Source of the DNA: Pseudoscleropodium purum
Lineage: Eukaryota; Streptophyta; Bryopsida; Hypnales; Brachytheciaceae
Direction of reading: 5' to 3'
Assembly: GCA_963969395.1 (NCBI GenBank)
Contig: OZ017795.1
Location: 10,912,001 to 10,976,000, forward strand
DNA: 64,000 bases
Shown here one piece after another: positions 13,501-23,494 of this stretch; the stretch's first letter is position 1, and the number at the start of each line of letters is the position of its first letter. A program made the position numbers and the translations under genes. The notes under the pieces are model-generated. The model ran no database searches. It was not told the DNA's origin and was given only the letters and a program-made list of their open reading frames with translations.

Positions 13501-13703
13501 GACCCAAGTGGCAGTATTTTGTGGCAACGGGTCGAGATAATTCCGAGTTGGTTGATTTTCCTCAGTATTTCGGGTACAGCCTGGAGAATCGTATCAAACC
13601 TAGACACAATGCTCTGGAAACGAGGACTGTGAGCTGGTCCTTGAATCGGATGCTTACTCTTCCAGATGCTTCCTTTTTAAAGCATTTGGAGAAGGAGACG
13701 TAA
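10563..13703 (+). CDS. mTERF5: Mitochondrial transcription termination factor family protein, plastid mTERF5 (MDA1)-like
   Basis: A four-exon gene model: 10563-10743, 11596-11739, 12018-12227 and 12622-13703. GT/AG sites are present and the phases agree throughout (1,1,1), giving 538 aa. The start at 10563 opens an S/T-rich, weakly charged N-terminus that fits an organelle transit peptide. Exon 3 flows into exon 4 as SYLTG-RELTASEVRRPL, the conserved block before the helical repeats. Exon 4 carries about eight mTERF motifs (e.g. DFLLDLGVRSPDIPKIILKR, RFPQIIGYSV) and ends with the conserved FPQYFGYSLENRIKPR. mTERF5/MDA1 in Arabidopsis (about 490 aa) acts on transcription in the chloroplast; that function is inferred from similarity. 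The residue pattern fits mTERF5 better than other mTERFs I can recall. No stops or frameshifts, so it is probably functional. Exon 1 is the least certain part. Confidence 0.8.
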
Positions 13704-13944
13704 TTGACGCACTCCATGGACTGTACAGGGCTTCCAGTTTGTTGAATTCCAAGAGCTTTCACTTACCATCAATTTCCGCTCTTCCATGCAATTCTTTGAG
13801 GGAGCAGATGTAATCTATTTATGACTAGCAGCTTTCGCTTCTCTTGACGTTCAATAGCTCCCAATCAATTTTGCAACTGCAAATGACTTGAGAGCCCATT
13901 CCAAAACAAGTTCATTACAATCATGCATTCAACCTAAGACTTTA

Positions 13945-14462
13945 AGATGTGAGATTTGGATCACAATGGGGTATGGTATGGTAGGGTGTCCTAATATTGC
14001 ATGTCCCCTAAATGTATGCATGTGATTTGCATAGAAAGAAATGTGCAATTATATTAGGATGCCTCCAAAACTTCAAAGAATAATGTACCTTTCATCCATC
14101 AATTGCTCATGGTATCCATTGAAATCATTCATTTTTTTCAACAATACTCCTCTATTGAAGTGGCTTTGAAATTGCATAGATCATGGAAAAAAAACTAATT
14201 TAAATTCCAACTTTGGTGCTAACTTGAAGTTGTAAGTGTACAATGTTAGGTTACTCTACTATAGTTGTTTAGTGATTGATTGACTATATCTACCTTATTT
14301 TTTCATGTAAAATAATGGATGCATTGCCAAAATTCTACTAATGCCTATAGTATTATATCTTGGTGTCAACTAAACTTTGAATTTAAATAAAAATTTATCA
14401 AAGTATTATTTTTGGTATTTTGTTTAAATTGAATATCCTTTAAAGTCTATTTTAAACATAAA
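13945..14462 (+). repeat. Dispersed repeat R, copy 1 (about 520 bp)
   Basis: Aligns along its whole length, in the same orientation, with 46840-47360. Shared blocks include 'gcatgtgatttgcatagaaa', 'gcctccaaaacttcaaagaa', 'gaagtggctttgaaattgca' and 'ctatatctacctta'. No ORF and no clear terminal repeats, so the class is unknown. It lies just downstream of the mTERF gene. Confidence 0.8.
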
Positions 14463-15002
14463 ATATATATTTTGCCACAATATAATAAAATTAAAATTAA
14501 AGTAATTAAAAAAAAATTTAATTCATAAGAACTTGAAAATTTAATAACTTTCATACTATAGGTCAAATGCCACAAAACAAAGCCCATGGATCCTTTCTTG
14601 GAGAGAACACAAAGGAATGCAAGGGTTTTGTTGTAGTGACTAAGTTTGTGTTCTTGATATAAATAGCCAAAGTTTTATGCACAAAAAAGTGCAAGGACTT
14701 TGTTTTGTGACATTTGGACATACAATGTGAAAGTTATGTTTGTCCAAAATAAAAGATAATTCAATTTTTAGTTTCAAAATAGTTCAAAAATCCATAACTT
14801 TCACACCTTATATCCAAATACCATGAAACAAAGTTTGTGCACCCTTCATTGTGAAGAGCTTTCTAATGATGCTAAGATCATAGCCAGGGGACTTATAGAT
14901 TCTTAGATCTCAACATATCAATCAAACTAACTAACTGATTTAAGGTAAAGTTTAAAGTCATACACCACATATATAAAGACTAAGTTCTCAATTTATTCCG
15001 GG
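14463..15002. other. Intergenic DNA, nothing recognised
   Basis: AT-rich, no ORF, no terminal repeats. 'cactttcacacctta'-type phrases recur loosely but do not define an element. Confidence 0.4.
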
Positions 15003-16769
15003 ATGAAGTTGAGAATGGTTCGGGTCTCCAATGCTTTAAATTTGAACCTTGACGAGAAGGTTGCAAAGGAGAACTTCCAATCATACGGCAAAAGCTGGGT
15101 TCTCGGAGCCTCATAGAGATGGCGGCAAACCGTCGCCAGAGTTTGAGGTATTATTAACCATTCTATTGCCAATCACCATAGCAATGGACTGTATTGTGCT
15201 TCCTTGGTTTGTTGTTGCTTGGATGTCAGCCGTCGGCCGATACATTATTCATATTGGCTGTGTGCTGTCTGTGCAACCTCTGCTGGTTTCAGCTAATAGA
15301 TTACTCTGCTTCCTGTGGTCTAAATTTTTGTCTTTATCATTGACACAAGCTACAGAAGCGAATGTCATGGCACACTTTGTAGAAGACAAAGCCTCCACTA
15401 AGCTTCCGCTTCTTTTTGTGAATGAAGCAACTTGGGAACTTTGGACTCAAGTTCTTTTTTACGATTGGGAGGCAGGAAAACTCATATCTGATGATGGCTT
15501 CGTCCGACCCCCGAAAGAGGGTGTAGTCAACAAGCCCATCATGCATATTACCAAGTCGAATCTGACCACAACTATGGGTATGCGAGATTACGACCTTCAG
15601 GAGCTTGCCTGGGAGATTCTTGCCAACAGAGTCAGCATTAAAAATACAGCGAGAGTGCGGAGTGCTGGATGCTTAACAATGTTGGAATGGTGCAAGGATA
15701 GGGAGCTCGACCGGCTCATCATGAACGAGCTCATGTGGATCAAGAGAGAACATGGTTTGCCTTGTAAAGATAACAAGTGGGCTCCATACATCAACAAGGC
15801 TTGGCTCGAGTTGGCTGTTGATCATGGCTTTACTCCTGCAGTCGCCCGCAACATTTGAAAGGACCTAAAGAAGGACACGGAGAGCAGCAAGTGGTTGGAC
15901 GGGCGCAGGTCGTCGATGGCTCCGACTACGGATAAGTCGCCTAATGGAAAGCCTCCTCCGTTTTTCCATACTACACTGTGGAAGTTCACCGCGTCCGTCC
16001 GTACGCCTGTGGCAACACCTGGAGCAATGCCGACAGTGGAGAGTGGATCTTCTCTGCCACCAAACACTGTTTGGTACGAATGTCGGGACGCAGAATTATT
16101 GTCTGACGTATGTGAGTCTTTGAAGACTGGTTTCAAGATGTTGGATTTTGGAGATGGTTCTCCCAAACTGTTTGTGGTATTTGCATACACAACTGATGGT
16201 GAAGCTGAGAAAGTTACGAGGAAGGAAATCAAAGAACTTTTTTTGTTGGCTGAGCATGTTGCACCTAGCACGGATGTTCCTTTTAATGACAATGCAGACA
16301 GTGATGCAGAAGACCAAGACCGCCCACCAGCAATTCCACTTCTGGTGTTTTTTATTGGAAACTCTTGGTTCCAAGATAATGTCACTTCCGCCTCAAATAG
16401 ATCGGATTCCACATGGACTATACACACTGTGTACTACCAACCAGGGATTCGGTGTGGCTTCGAGACATCGGGTATTGACGTGAAGCCTTTAGTGACTTTA
16501 TCAATTTCATATCCTCATCCAAAGGAATATCCTTCTATCTTCCCTGAGTTCAAGAAGTTCACCAAAATCAAGAAGACTTTGGAACTGTTCCATTTTCCCA
16601 TCCTTTCTGAAGTCGATTGGAACCATGAAATGTGCGGAGTCAGCCATCATCTGTTGGAGCTCATTCTAAAGCCGAGTATGAAGGCTTGCACAGCAATAGT
16701 AATTAACATTTGAGGTGGTGGAAATATCACAGAGATTGCTCTGGTATGTCATTTTACCATTCTTCTGTC

Positions 16770-16950
16770 TACCTTATCGATTGCTGTCCGATACAATTTT
16801 AATTGATTTATTTCTTGTTCCCGTGTTGGTTGGTAGCCGATACATTTTTTTATATATTCATTTCTTATTTTTGTGTCAGCTTCTAGTCGATAGATTTCAT
16901 TTTCAATCATTTCTTCTTTTGTGTTGGTTGGTGTCCGATAGAATTTTCAT
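16770..16950 (+). repeat. Degenerate tandem repeat, unit about 40-60 bp
   Basis: Four imperfect units share a core like 'gttggttggtgtccgata' followed by T-rich sequence and 'catttctt'. A fifth related core, 'cgtcggccgatacatt', sits in the putative first intron near 15230, so the motif recurs across this gene. Confidence 0.5.
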
Positions 16951-16956
16951 TGATCC

Positions 16957-17577
16957 GGGCAATGGTCGGCTTGGGGTATCCCTCTTTAGACACACTAATT
17001 CAGTTATTTTTGTTGAAAGCCTCCAATGTTTGTCTAATTTGTTCATTTTGATTAAGTAAGAAGATCCTAAAATTCAAAAAAAAAAATTGTGCACCTCAAC
17101 AACATCAAGATGTATATTCATATTGAGTTTTTAAGGAAAAAAACTAAATTTGTGAATCTTTTCATAGATGTGAGAAAACCCACTAAATTTTGGAAATTGC
17201 AACCTCTATAGTGCACAATTTTGAAAATGTTTTTTTAATAAAATTAATTATTTTATGTATTGGACCACTTTATGTAAGTCACATCCAAAAATGATATTAA
17301 AAAAAATTATTTGGTATTCCAAATGCTTGTTTTCAAGAATTTTATGTGTTTAGGACAACACCAATTTTTTTCACTAAAAAATTCATTAAAAAATTATAAA
17401 TTCTTTTTTTGTGTTGAGTTTTTTTTTCTTGATACATTATAAGTTCAGGCATTTAAAACCACATTTTGTGAAACCATAATTTATTGCATTTAAAAGATGA
17501 AGTTGTTTGACACACTACAGTAGATTGACATTATTGTTAAGACAATGTTTTTGGGTACCCCAAGCCGACCATTACCC
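16957..17577. mobile_element. 621-bp non-autonomous TIR element (GGG termini)
   Basis: The left end GGGCAATGGTCGGCTTGGGG and the inverted right end GGGTAATGGTCGGCTTGGGG differ at one of 20 positions. ATCC is found directly outside both ends (16953-16956 and 17578-17581), a candidate 4-bp target duplication. The interior is AT-rich without an ORF. It lies between exons of the decayed gene at 15003-18341. Confidence 0.7.
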
Positions 17578-18341
17578 ATCCCTTTTTTATTGTAATTTCT
17601 CGTGCAGTGAAGTGGGAGACCGGTTTTGGAGTTTGTGCGTGCAAAGGATCATGTTGCTCTTGCTCAAGATCGCGTGAAAGGATGTAACTTCTCTATTAGT
17701 GACGAGTTCTTGCCTACGCCTGACCATACCTCCAATGTTGCCCCTGGTAGTTCGCAACCCTAGGACCTTAGCAATTTGCAGCCCTAGGACCCTGGCAGTT
17801 CGCAGCCCCAGTATCCTACTGAGTCGCAGGTCTATGCCGCACGTAGTTTGTCGGCTAGCAGTTGACATGTACAAGAAACTCAGAGAATCATTGTTGATTT
17901 GACTGGCACTAAGCGGAAGATGCAGAAATCCATGAGTCCTATAGTGGAGGTTGTGAATCTATCGGATTTCTATGAGGAATTTCCAAACAATACAACCTTG
18001 AATGACGAAGTTGTGAGCTGTGAAAATGATGCACGGTCTGATGGAATTCCACGGACACCAAGAAGAGGTATACACTTTGATAAGTCTACTTCATCGGAAA
18101 ACCTTGAGTCAGAAGTTGAAATCGGAAATCATAAATCCCCAACTGAAGACTCTTTAGTATCAAAGCCTCCTGTGTTAATTTCCCCTTTGAAATCGGAGGC
18201 TGCACAGACTTCCCCATCCAAAGTAGGAGCTCCACATGTTTTGCCTCTTCAAAGTATGCAGCCTGACATGTTACAACAGGTTACATCTGCAGCGCCAATT
18301 CATATCCCTCTACAGGTTCCACCTGCTTTAACTAGGTTGAT

Positions 18342-18646
18342 GGCAAATTTCGTTAAATTGGCAGTATTCCAAATGTCATTTTCACATCTTGACATCTAAG
18401 ACAAGTATACATTGCTAACATCTAGGTTTGTTTTAGATTTCAGAAATCTAGGACAAACATAGATATTAGACCAAGCAATCTAAAAAATCTAGGATTGATA
18501 TAGATTTTAGGTATCTAGGAGATATGTAGATTTCAAAAATCTAGAACTAGTATAGATTCTAATATAGAAAAAACACTTCAGGATGTGCAATCTAAACTGT
18601 TAAAACCACCAAATTAACGGAATGCCGCCATTTTAACAAAATTGCC
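18342..18646 (+). repeat. Left arm of the composite element (MITE-like, 305 bp)
   Basis: Outer end GGCAAATTTCGTTAAATTGG and inner end the inverse of GGCAATTTTGTTAAAATGGC. The interior has repeated 'atctagga' and 'agatttcaaaaatctaga' phrases, palindromic in themselves. Confidence 0.7.
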
Positions 18647-18797
18647 TGTAATACTAACTACCAAGTTACAAAACTGAACTACAAAATTATAGAACTTTAG
18701 AACTATAGATTATGAACTACAAACCTTAGAGCTCTAGGCAGCATCTTGGCTGCTAGCCAATATATTTCTAAAGAATAAGTCACCAAAAAATGCCATG

Positions 18798-19440
18798 CTA
18801 ATCAGGCCATCCATATTCCATAGATTTCTTCAAATCATAATGGAACTGGCTAGGCTTTGGAGTGGACTTCAAATAATCTGAAATAGAGTTATTGTCTACT
18901 AAAGGATAAATGAATGGAATAATGTCAACACACACGTTAGGAATAACACTTATGTTATTTGTATGCAACAATTCTCCAACAAAAGGAGAAGGAGGGTAAC
19001 AAGCATGATTTGGGGTCTTACGAAGTGAAAGTGGGCTAACATCGACCATTAGGACTTGATCCTGTATACAAACCTTCCTAGATAGACACTTTGAAAATAG
19101 TGTGGAAAGTACTGTGTAGCATAAATGGAAGTTCTCCATGTCAACACTGAATATTCCCAATATTCCCAATATTCTCGCCCAAAACTGAAAGACAATTTGG
19201 AAATGACATTCTCTAATTTCTCTGGGAGTAAGTGTAAGAATAAAGGACACAATTCCTGCATTGGCATCTTTGACCAAACACCCACATGGAATCGACTCAA
19301 CAACAGTTCAAACAATTGTTTAAGCTTAGGACGCTTCACAATGTTTCGATGCAGATTGCAATGATTAGTTGAGACATTTGGGTCGACATAACATAACAAT
19401 CCGGTAACACAAAGAACCACACATTTCTTGATGGGATGTC
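18798..19440 (-). pseudogene. FCP1/NIF-type phosphatase fragment 2 (decayed)
   Basis: On the minus strand the ORF at 19420-19049 reads VVLCVTGLLCYVDPN, then NIVKRPKLKQLFELLL and SRFHVGVWSKM. This is the order of the HAD motif I / kRP / vgvWSs segments of FCP1/NLI-interacting-factor phosphatases. The catalytic Asp of motif I (expected in place of the first C) is lost. A shifted frame continues to 18798. It lies downstream of a second, similar fragment, so two phosphatase units were in tandem or it is one split gene. Not functional. Confidence 0.5.
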
Positions 19441-19689
19441 CTAAACCATTGGTGGATCCCTAAACAATACACATTGCATATAGGTTCAAATTTAAAGCAT
19501 TAAGTAATACATCTCAATGAAGGGCCAAGACATTCATCACTCAAAAAGAAATTTTGTAGATTGAATCTAAAATACATCCTTTACCAATAAGTTCACAACA
19601 TATACTACATAAACTTTAACAGATATATACAATCAAAATTCAAAAAGGAGTATTGATTGTCAACCGACACGCTAAGCGTCCATCCTAGA

Positions 19690-21140
19690 AGACAATGATT
19701 ACTCTAGAAGACAATCCATCTTAGTGGACAGATCCTCAAATTCGGCTTGAGATTCTGGAGTAAGCTCAATAAATTGATTGTACAAAGTCAAATCTAAAAA
19801 GCAATGAGGGCCACCAAGTTCTTCCTTTGACTTATAGTACTCTAGAATTGAAAGCCTAGATGTCGGCAATCCCTCAAAGAACGGAATCATCACTATCTTG
19901 AGGTATGTTTGTCCAGGTTTCACTTCCTTCTCCGAATCCTTTGTACAGGTAGGAGGGTGAAATGCTGAATATGGATAGTTCAAAATATTCTTGTAGGGAC
20001 AATCATCAATAAGAAGGCAATTCTCTAGAGTTGCATGTATACCAAGTAGGCCACTTGGAGATGTAAGCAACCTTGATAAACACTTCAAGAACTAGGGTCG
20101 CCAAGGACTTTGGGGGTCCTCATACACACTTCTATTACATATGGTTTGTGAAAATCGAAGACAGTTTGGACTTAGTTTAGGAACTTATTCACGAATGATA
20201 TTGAAGTGAGTCTTCAGATTCTTATCAGTAACACTAGACCAAAAAACAATCTCAAATCCCACCTTAAGACAAATCTAAAGAAGGCTTCTATACCCGGTCT
20301 AGGTCGCACACAACAACGCAAAACGACCTTGTTGTTTTTCATTACAATAGGCTCATAGTGCAAGATCATTCTATTGATGTCTAGGATAAGGAAATATTTT
20401 TGAGGTGCTACCTTGTGCCTTGAAGGATGCGATGCAAGATCTCCCTTTCCATTTGCAGCGTCTCCCTCATTAGGGGAACTATCTACGCTTCCAATATGAG
20501 GTCTTGGCTTGGTCCAAACCAACCCTGTATGTCCAACATCGTGATCAGACAAGATGATGAAAACAATGTCAACTCAATTATTTATAAAAAGTGGTATTGA
20601 CTAACAACTAACACATAACATGTATTGGTTGTCAGCTAATTTAATATGAAAATGAGCAACGCGGCAGTACTACAAGTACTCTAATAGGCAAAATTTCTAT
20701 GACAAGCTCACTACCAAATAGTACAATTTGCATTGTCTAAGATAGACCTCTAGAAGTGCATTTCTGCTTAGGAAGAATGTGTTTGCTAGAGATCAAAGAT
20801 AGGCCCTCGTTAGGCAAATCCACATCTTGAATGATGTCTAAGCCTCCACTTTCCGCCATTTTGTCACGATGAGCATACTTTTTTCCAACCATTACTGACT
20901 TTGAATGCGTAGACCAAATAGAATCAAAAGAGCCCAAGGATTCCACACTTTTGGCCTGACTTCTATCTCTACAAGGTTTCACAAGACCCGTAGATGAACC
21001 TATTGGTTGGTCATTTATAAGGTCCTATTCTTCCACTTTACCTTCTAGTCTATCACTACCTTTTGAGGACACTCCGCTAGACCCTTTTCCACTAGCCCAA
21101 GGTCAAATCCTTTTAGAGTATGATGCCCTTCTGCCAATAT
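19690..21140 (-). pseudogene. FCP1/NIF-type phosphatase fragment 1 (decayed)
   Basis: Read on the minus strand from the inner border of the right arm. An N-terminal low-complexity part contains a TGA and a TAG, then continues as SLGSFDSIWSTHSKSVMVGK. At 20552-20214 it carries KYFLILDINRMILHYEP, a degenerate HAD motif I, and VRPRPGIEAFFRFVLR. At 20088-19699 it carries GLLGIHATLENCLLIDDCPY, which matches the LLIDDSPYK motif of the family with Ser changed to Cys. FCP1/NIF enzymes remove phosphate from Ser/Thr, e.g. of the RNA polymerase II tail. Substituted motifs and stops make this a captured, inactive fragment. Confidence 0.6.
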
Positions 21141-21141
21141 A

Positions 21142-21445
21142 GGCAATTTTGTTAAAATGGCGGCATTCCGATAATTTGGCGGTTTTAACAATTTAGACCT
21201 TACATCCTAAAGTGTTTTTTTGGTACTAGAATCTATATTAGTTCTAGATTTTTGAAATCTACAAATCTCCTAGATATCTGAAATCTATAGCATTCTTAGA
21301 TTTTTCAAACTGTTTGGTCTAATATCTATGTTTGTCCTAGATTTTTGAAATCCAAAACTGACCTAGATGTTAGCAATGTATACTTGTCCTAAATGTCAAG
21401 AAGTGAACCTAGCATTTAGAATACCGCCAATTTAACAAAATTCCC
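21142..21445 (-). repeat. Right arm of the composite element (MITE-like, 304 bp)
   Basis: Inverted copy of 18342-18646. It begins GGCAATTTTGTTAAAATGGC and ends with the inverse of GGGAATTTTGTTAAATTGGC. The phosphatase-like frame starts directly at its inner edge. Confidence 0.7.
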
Positions 21446-23494
21446 AATTGTTCCACAATTCTTTTTCAACAACTAAACAACAAATGTAGATTCTTAATAT
21501 TTAGTGAAATGTATAGGCTCGCTTTTCTATCATCTATATATTTGTGTTTCTCTTCTACGTGTTTTTCTTGCTTTAACTCCAAAATGTGATATCGGACATT
21601 AGCCATTTTTATTTTTGGATTGGAAAATAGTTAAGAATTAGTTAAATCGGGGTTTAAAGCTTTGAATGAAACATTGTCTTGAGAAATTCATCATCTCGCA
21701 AATTATAATGCATTCTTCATGATATAAAAAATATGGATGCCTAGAGCACTTAGATTTGAAATTTGCATTTATTCACTACAAAAATGGGATATTGCACAGT
21801 GTTCATTTGTATATTGGCAAAGTTTTCAAAACCTTCTCAAAAATTTGGAAGATAGGGTCTTAATTTTTTTAAGTGGCGCAACATCTCTAAAAGTTTAATT
21901 TAGAAAATTCAATTGTATATGGAAGTTATGGAAGTTTATATATGACCATGTCAAGAAGTTACCAAAGAATACCTGAAAAGAAGTCGAAAAGATGCAAGAG
22001 GTACAAGCCATGTGTGCACCTAAAGAAAAAAACAATGTAAATTGAGAAGCATTTTCGGTTGAATAGTGACAAAAGAATGTCTACTAACTTGCCAATGTAG
22101 CAAAGAAAGCTCCAAAGAAGTATGGTGTTTCCATCTTTCTACAAAAGAATTTTGTATATAATAGAAGTTTTTGCTAGATTCTATGAAGTCTTCCTATCCA
22201 TTTGCCCCCAATGTTCCAAAAACCTAAAAGATAAGTTGTTGGTCTTCAACAAAAATATTCTCCCATTTTATAACAAAATGGCTCATGTTCAATTACTTGG
22301 CATCCCACAAAAATATTCCCCCATTTTTTTGATAAAATGGCTCACATTAGGTTGCTTGACAATGCTTGTACATCTATTGTAGTAAGCTCTCTATTCAACA
22401 ATATTGTATCCAAGAACTTTTTGGCATTTTCAACAAAAGATTTTGATTATTCCAAATCCTAATGTTTTATATGTAATGTTGAAATTTCATGAAGCTACTA
22501 TATATATATATATATTCACATGTGGTTATTTTATGTTTGACAACATTATCACCACATATTCATAATCCCAAAACACCTTGTTTATACCTTTTACTCACTG
22601 TGACTACATCAAGAATTTGAGACATTGTATTTCACAATGTTTTATATACCACTATGAAGACTAATGTATTTATACAATCATTTTGATCCTCTTTCAATTG
22701 AAAATGATGAATCATAACCATTTTCTACAAACATGTCCATCACATACTCTTCCTTTCTATAATGCGGGAATTGTGCACATCAGCCTATATTTCTTCTAAA
22801 ACTAGTGATCTTAAGAAGATCCACTCAATATTCATGGTCTAGTGCCTTGGGACCTAAAGGGTTAAAAAGCAAGAAAATTAGGTCCACCATGGTACATGGA
22901 GAATTCCAGGCAACAATCAAACCTAACATTAAAAAATCTAGGTTAATACATAGTCAATTATTAAGAATGCATTCATATGTAGTCTGTTGACGTGACCGAA
23001 TCCCAGCGTTGCACCCTTCTGCAGACCTCCCGTCCTGCAAATGCACACAAGGATGCACCACCATCTGGCCTAAAAGCATCTTCATAAGAACGCACAAAAT
23101 TAGAATGCAAAAACCCCTACTGACGTTAATAACCTAAAGGTCAATATTAGAAGTAATGGACTATCAGGAGAAGTATGCATAATGATGTTCTCAGTATCAT
23201 TGATTTTCTCGCATCTCACCAAATAATGTAAAAAACCCTGATGATTTGAATTAACATAGCAAATTCAAACTCTAAAACTTGATGCTACATGTTTCATGAA
23301 TACCCAAAGATAAATTGATTCAATGTTCAAGATCTATAAAGATTCTTTGAAGTTCGACCCTACAGAAATTTCTAATCATCAAGACTATTATCTTCTCTCA
23401 GAAAAAGACAGGAAGTTGTATCACATCTACATCTATGTCGTGTTCCACACCCTCAGATAATAGGGGTTATAAACTTGTGAATTCTTGGCCTGCA
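21446..23494. other. Intergenic DNA and DRB1-like 3' flank, no supported gene
   Basis: AT-rich, with a TA microsatellite at about 22498-22514. From about 22980 the sequence is less AT-rich and may contain the 3' UTR of the minus-strand DRB1-like gene. The short ORFs have no domain. Confidence 0.4.

Larger units (their letters stand above)
15003..18341 (+). pseudogene. Decayed multi-exon gene of unknown function, broken by stops and by two insertions
   Basis: A possible first exon opens at 15003 (MKLRMVRVSNALNLN...) but meets a TAG at 15114. The main exon is open from about 15354 to 16713 except for one TGA at 15856-15858; the same frame continues on both sides (TPAVARNI, then KDLKKDTESS). 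A downstream exon is readable from about 17600 to 18340 in one frame, with three stops: TAG 17761, TAG 17785, TGA 17863. The two TAGs lie in a repeated SSQPQ-type stretch whose third unit still has CAG. A 621-bp element (16957-17577) sits between the exons, and the composite element at 18342 cuts the 3' end. The protein has a mixed alpha/beta look with a conserved-looking LELFHFPILSEVDWNHE segment. I do not recognise the family; a transposon-encoded protein is possible. Confidence 0.55.
18342..21445. mobile_element. Composite foldback element: two inverted 305-bp MITE-like arms around captured phosphatase fragments
   Basis: The left arm (18342-18646) and right arm (21142-21445) are inverted copies. 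Each arm is itself bounded by inverted ends of the type GGCAATTTTGTTAAATTGGC, so each looks like a complete small element. The 2.5-kb interior carries minus-strand FCP1/NIF phosphatase remnants. The left end interrupts the ORF of the decayed gene upstream. I found no convincing target duplication at the outer borders. Confidence 0.7.

Noticed and set aside
17899..18399. The 166-codon plus-strand ORF as a separate gene
   Set aside because: It starts on TTG, continues an upstream frame broken by stops at 17761, 17785 and 17863, and its last codons lie inside the composite element. It is part of the decayed gene.
22850..22866. Another TTAA/CCCC element end ('gacctaaagggttaa')
   Set aside because: The order is CCTAAAGGGTTAA, not CTTTAGGGGTTAA. 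It lacks a partner end.
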